From: Campylobacter lari
GTDB lineage: Bacteria > Campylobacterota > Campylobacteria > Campylobacterales > Campylobacteraceae
DNA: 64,000 nt
Reading direction: 5' to 3'
Assembly (NCBI RefSeq): GCF_001017575.1
Contig: NZ_CP011372.1
Location: forward strand, 310,001-374,000
In this document: positions 62,978 to 64,000 of the stretch, in pieces
Position numbering within the stretch: position 1 is the first letter of the stretch
Layout of the letters: every line of letters starts with the position of its first letter
The notes under the pieces: generated by a model
Seen by the model: the letters and a program-made list of their open reading frames with translations, nothing else
Told to the model about the DNA's origin: nothing
The model's database searches: none
Program-made: the position numbers and the translations under genes

Positions 62978-64000
62978 ACCCTTATATGCTTTAAAACATA
63001 GCCCGATAGATGTGTATTTTTCAAAAAATAGCAATGATTTTGTAGTAAGAGAAAAGCCTTTATATGAATTTAGTGGCAAAGGTGAACATTTAATTTTGCA
63101 TATACAAAAAAAAGATCTTAGCACTAGCGAGGCTTTGAGAATTTTAAGTGAGCAAAGCGGTGTTAAAATGAAAGATTTTGGCTATAGCGGTTTAAAAGAT
63201 AAACAAGGTTTAACTTTTCAATATATTTCTATGCCTAAAAAATTTGAAGAGAGCTTAAGAAATTTTAAACATGATAAGATGAAAATTTTAGAAACTTTTT
63301 ATCATGATAATAAACTTAGAATAGGGCATTTAAAAGGAAATTCATTTTTTATAAGATTAAAAAAAGTTTCAAAAGTGGATGCTTTAAAAATAGAACAAGC
63401 TTTTAAAAATATCCAAAAACAAGGTTTTGCTAATTATTTTGGATATCAGCGTTTTGGCAAATTTCAAGATAATTTTTCACAAGGACTAGAAATTTTAAAA
63501 GGCAAAAAAATCAAAAATAAAAAAATGCAAGAATTTTTAATTTCTGCTTTTCAAAGCGAGCTTTTTAATAGATATTTGAGCAAAAGGGTGGAATTATCAC
63601 ATTTTATTAATGACTTTAGTGAAAAAGAAATAAAGCAAATTTATGGTTTAGAAAAAGAAGAAATCAAAAGTTTAAAAAATCAAACACAGTTTTTTAAGCT
63701 TTTAAAGGGTGAAGTTTTAGGACATTATCCTTTTGGTAAATGTTTTATATGTGAAGATTTATCAAGTGAAGTAGAAAGATTTAATCAAAAAGATATTAGC
63801 GCAATGGGTCTTTTAATAGGCTCTAAAGCTTATGAAGCAAACGAAGGTCTAGCTAAAAAATTAGAAGATGAGATTTTTTCTTTTGCATATGAGTTTAAAG
63901 ATAGAATGCAAGGTTCAAGGCGCTTTATGTGGTCTTATTTGCAAGATTGCAAAAGTTATTATGATGAAGAAAAAGCTCATTTTACTTTGGAGTTTTTCTT
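62955..64000 (+). CDS. truD: tRNA pseudouridine synthase TruD (3' truncated by the window)
   Basis: TruD makes pseudouridine 13 in tRNA. The ATG at 62955 begins [20 protein letters not shown]. The TruD signature [19 protein letters not shown] (catalytic Asp in GLKDK) lies near residue 75, and [20 protein letters not shown] at ~155 is a second hallmark. The insertion domain and [20 protein letters not shown] follow. The frame is open to the end of the window after about 348 codons, and the family is about 370 aa, so only the last few codons are missing. Confidence 0.93.
   Translation, partial: MEENIIFKPLYALKHSPIDVYFSKNSNDFVVREKPLYEFSGKGEHLILHIQKKDLSTSEALRILSEQSGVKMKDFGYSGLKDKQGLTFQYISMPKKFEESLRNFKHDKMKILETFYHDNKLRIGHLKGNSFFIRLKKVSKVDALKIEQAFKNIQKQGFANYFGYQRFGKFQDNFSQGLEILKGKKIKNKKMQEFLISAFQSELFNRYLSKRVELSHFINDFSEKEIKQIYGLEKEEIKSLKNQTQFFKLLKGEVLGHYPFGKCFICEDLSSEVERFNQKDISAMGLLIGSKAYEANEGLAKKLEDEIFSFAYEFKDRMQGSRRFMWSYLQDCKSYYDEEKAHFTLEFF

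Overview
The window is low-GC Campylobacter chromosome, most likely from the C. lari group. Evidence seen directly: strong AT bias, tightly overlapping operons, a cadF adhesin gene, a cbb3 oxidase operon, pyruvate:ferredoxin oxidoreductase, split flagellar operons and a formate dehydrogenase/selenium cluster. From memory, most of it (about 5.3-64 kb) follows the order of C. jejuni genes Cj1457-Cj1519, read in the opposite orientation. The long CadF (328 aa) favours the C. lari group over C. jejuni. The species call is an inference. I see no insertion sequence, prophage or CRISPR array.

Layout. 0-5.3 kb: truncated GMC (gluconate dehydrogenase-like) oxidoreductase, a 35-aa membrane peptide, an HxlR regulator with a lipocalin, a zinc alcohol dehydrogenase, and an unrecognised coiled-coil/multispan membrane protein. 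5.3-8.7 kb (minus): cueO-moaD-moaE-moeA, copper oxidase plus molybdopterin synthesis. 8.9-18.1 kb (plus): nspC, then a formate dehydrogenase/selenium locus: cytochrome b, TorD-like chaperone, small Tat protein, fdhA with an in-frame UGA (Sec176), fdhB, a ModE-like regulator, yedF, and selD with a second in-frame UGA (Sec17). 18.2-23.2 kb: putA-putP proline use. 23.2-24.9 kb: the TusA-like/YedE-like pair (fdhU/fdhT) and tRNA-Sec. Selenium donor synthesis, the Sec tRNA and two selenoproteins therefore lie within 13 kb.

24.9-34.3 kb: purA, FliJ- and MotE-like coiled-coil proteins, DUF507, carA, a DsbD-like membrane protein, and ccoNOQP followed by small membrane proteins and FixH. 34.3-39.4 kb: addBA recombination nuclease. 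39.4-42.9 kb: an accessory insert between addA and rplM with a NERD-nuclease/helicase fusion, a zinc-ribbon WG-repeat membrane protein and a zinc-ribbon TerB/J-like protein whose HPD motif reads HYD. 43.1-49.5 kb: rplM-rpsI, a candidate small RNA, cadF, a HAD phosphatase, nifJ. 49.5-54.1 kb: DNA-uptake genes ctsR-ctsD-(TPR)-ctsE-ctsF, with ctsD frameshifted at an A6 tract. 54.1-59.6 kb (minus): TauE permease, TIGR02757 protein, flgK-flgN-flgM-flgJ-flgI with recognisable sigma28 and sigma54 promoters. 59.7-62.1 kb (minus): rsmD, a hypothetical, and two adjacent genes that look like HdrB/SdhE and SdhB/FrdB relatives stripped of their Fe-S cysteines. 62.2-64 kb: thiL and truncated truD.

The items most worth a second look are the cysteine-less SdhB/HdrB pair, the NERD-helicase/WG/J-domain insert, the ctsD homopolymer frameshift, the two UGA/SECIS selenoproteins within a compact selenium locus, and the short candidate RNA upstream of cadF.
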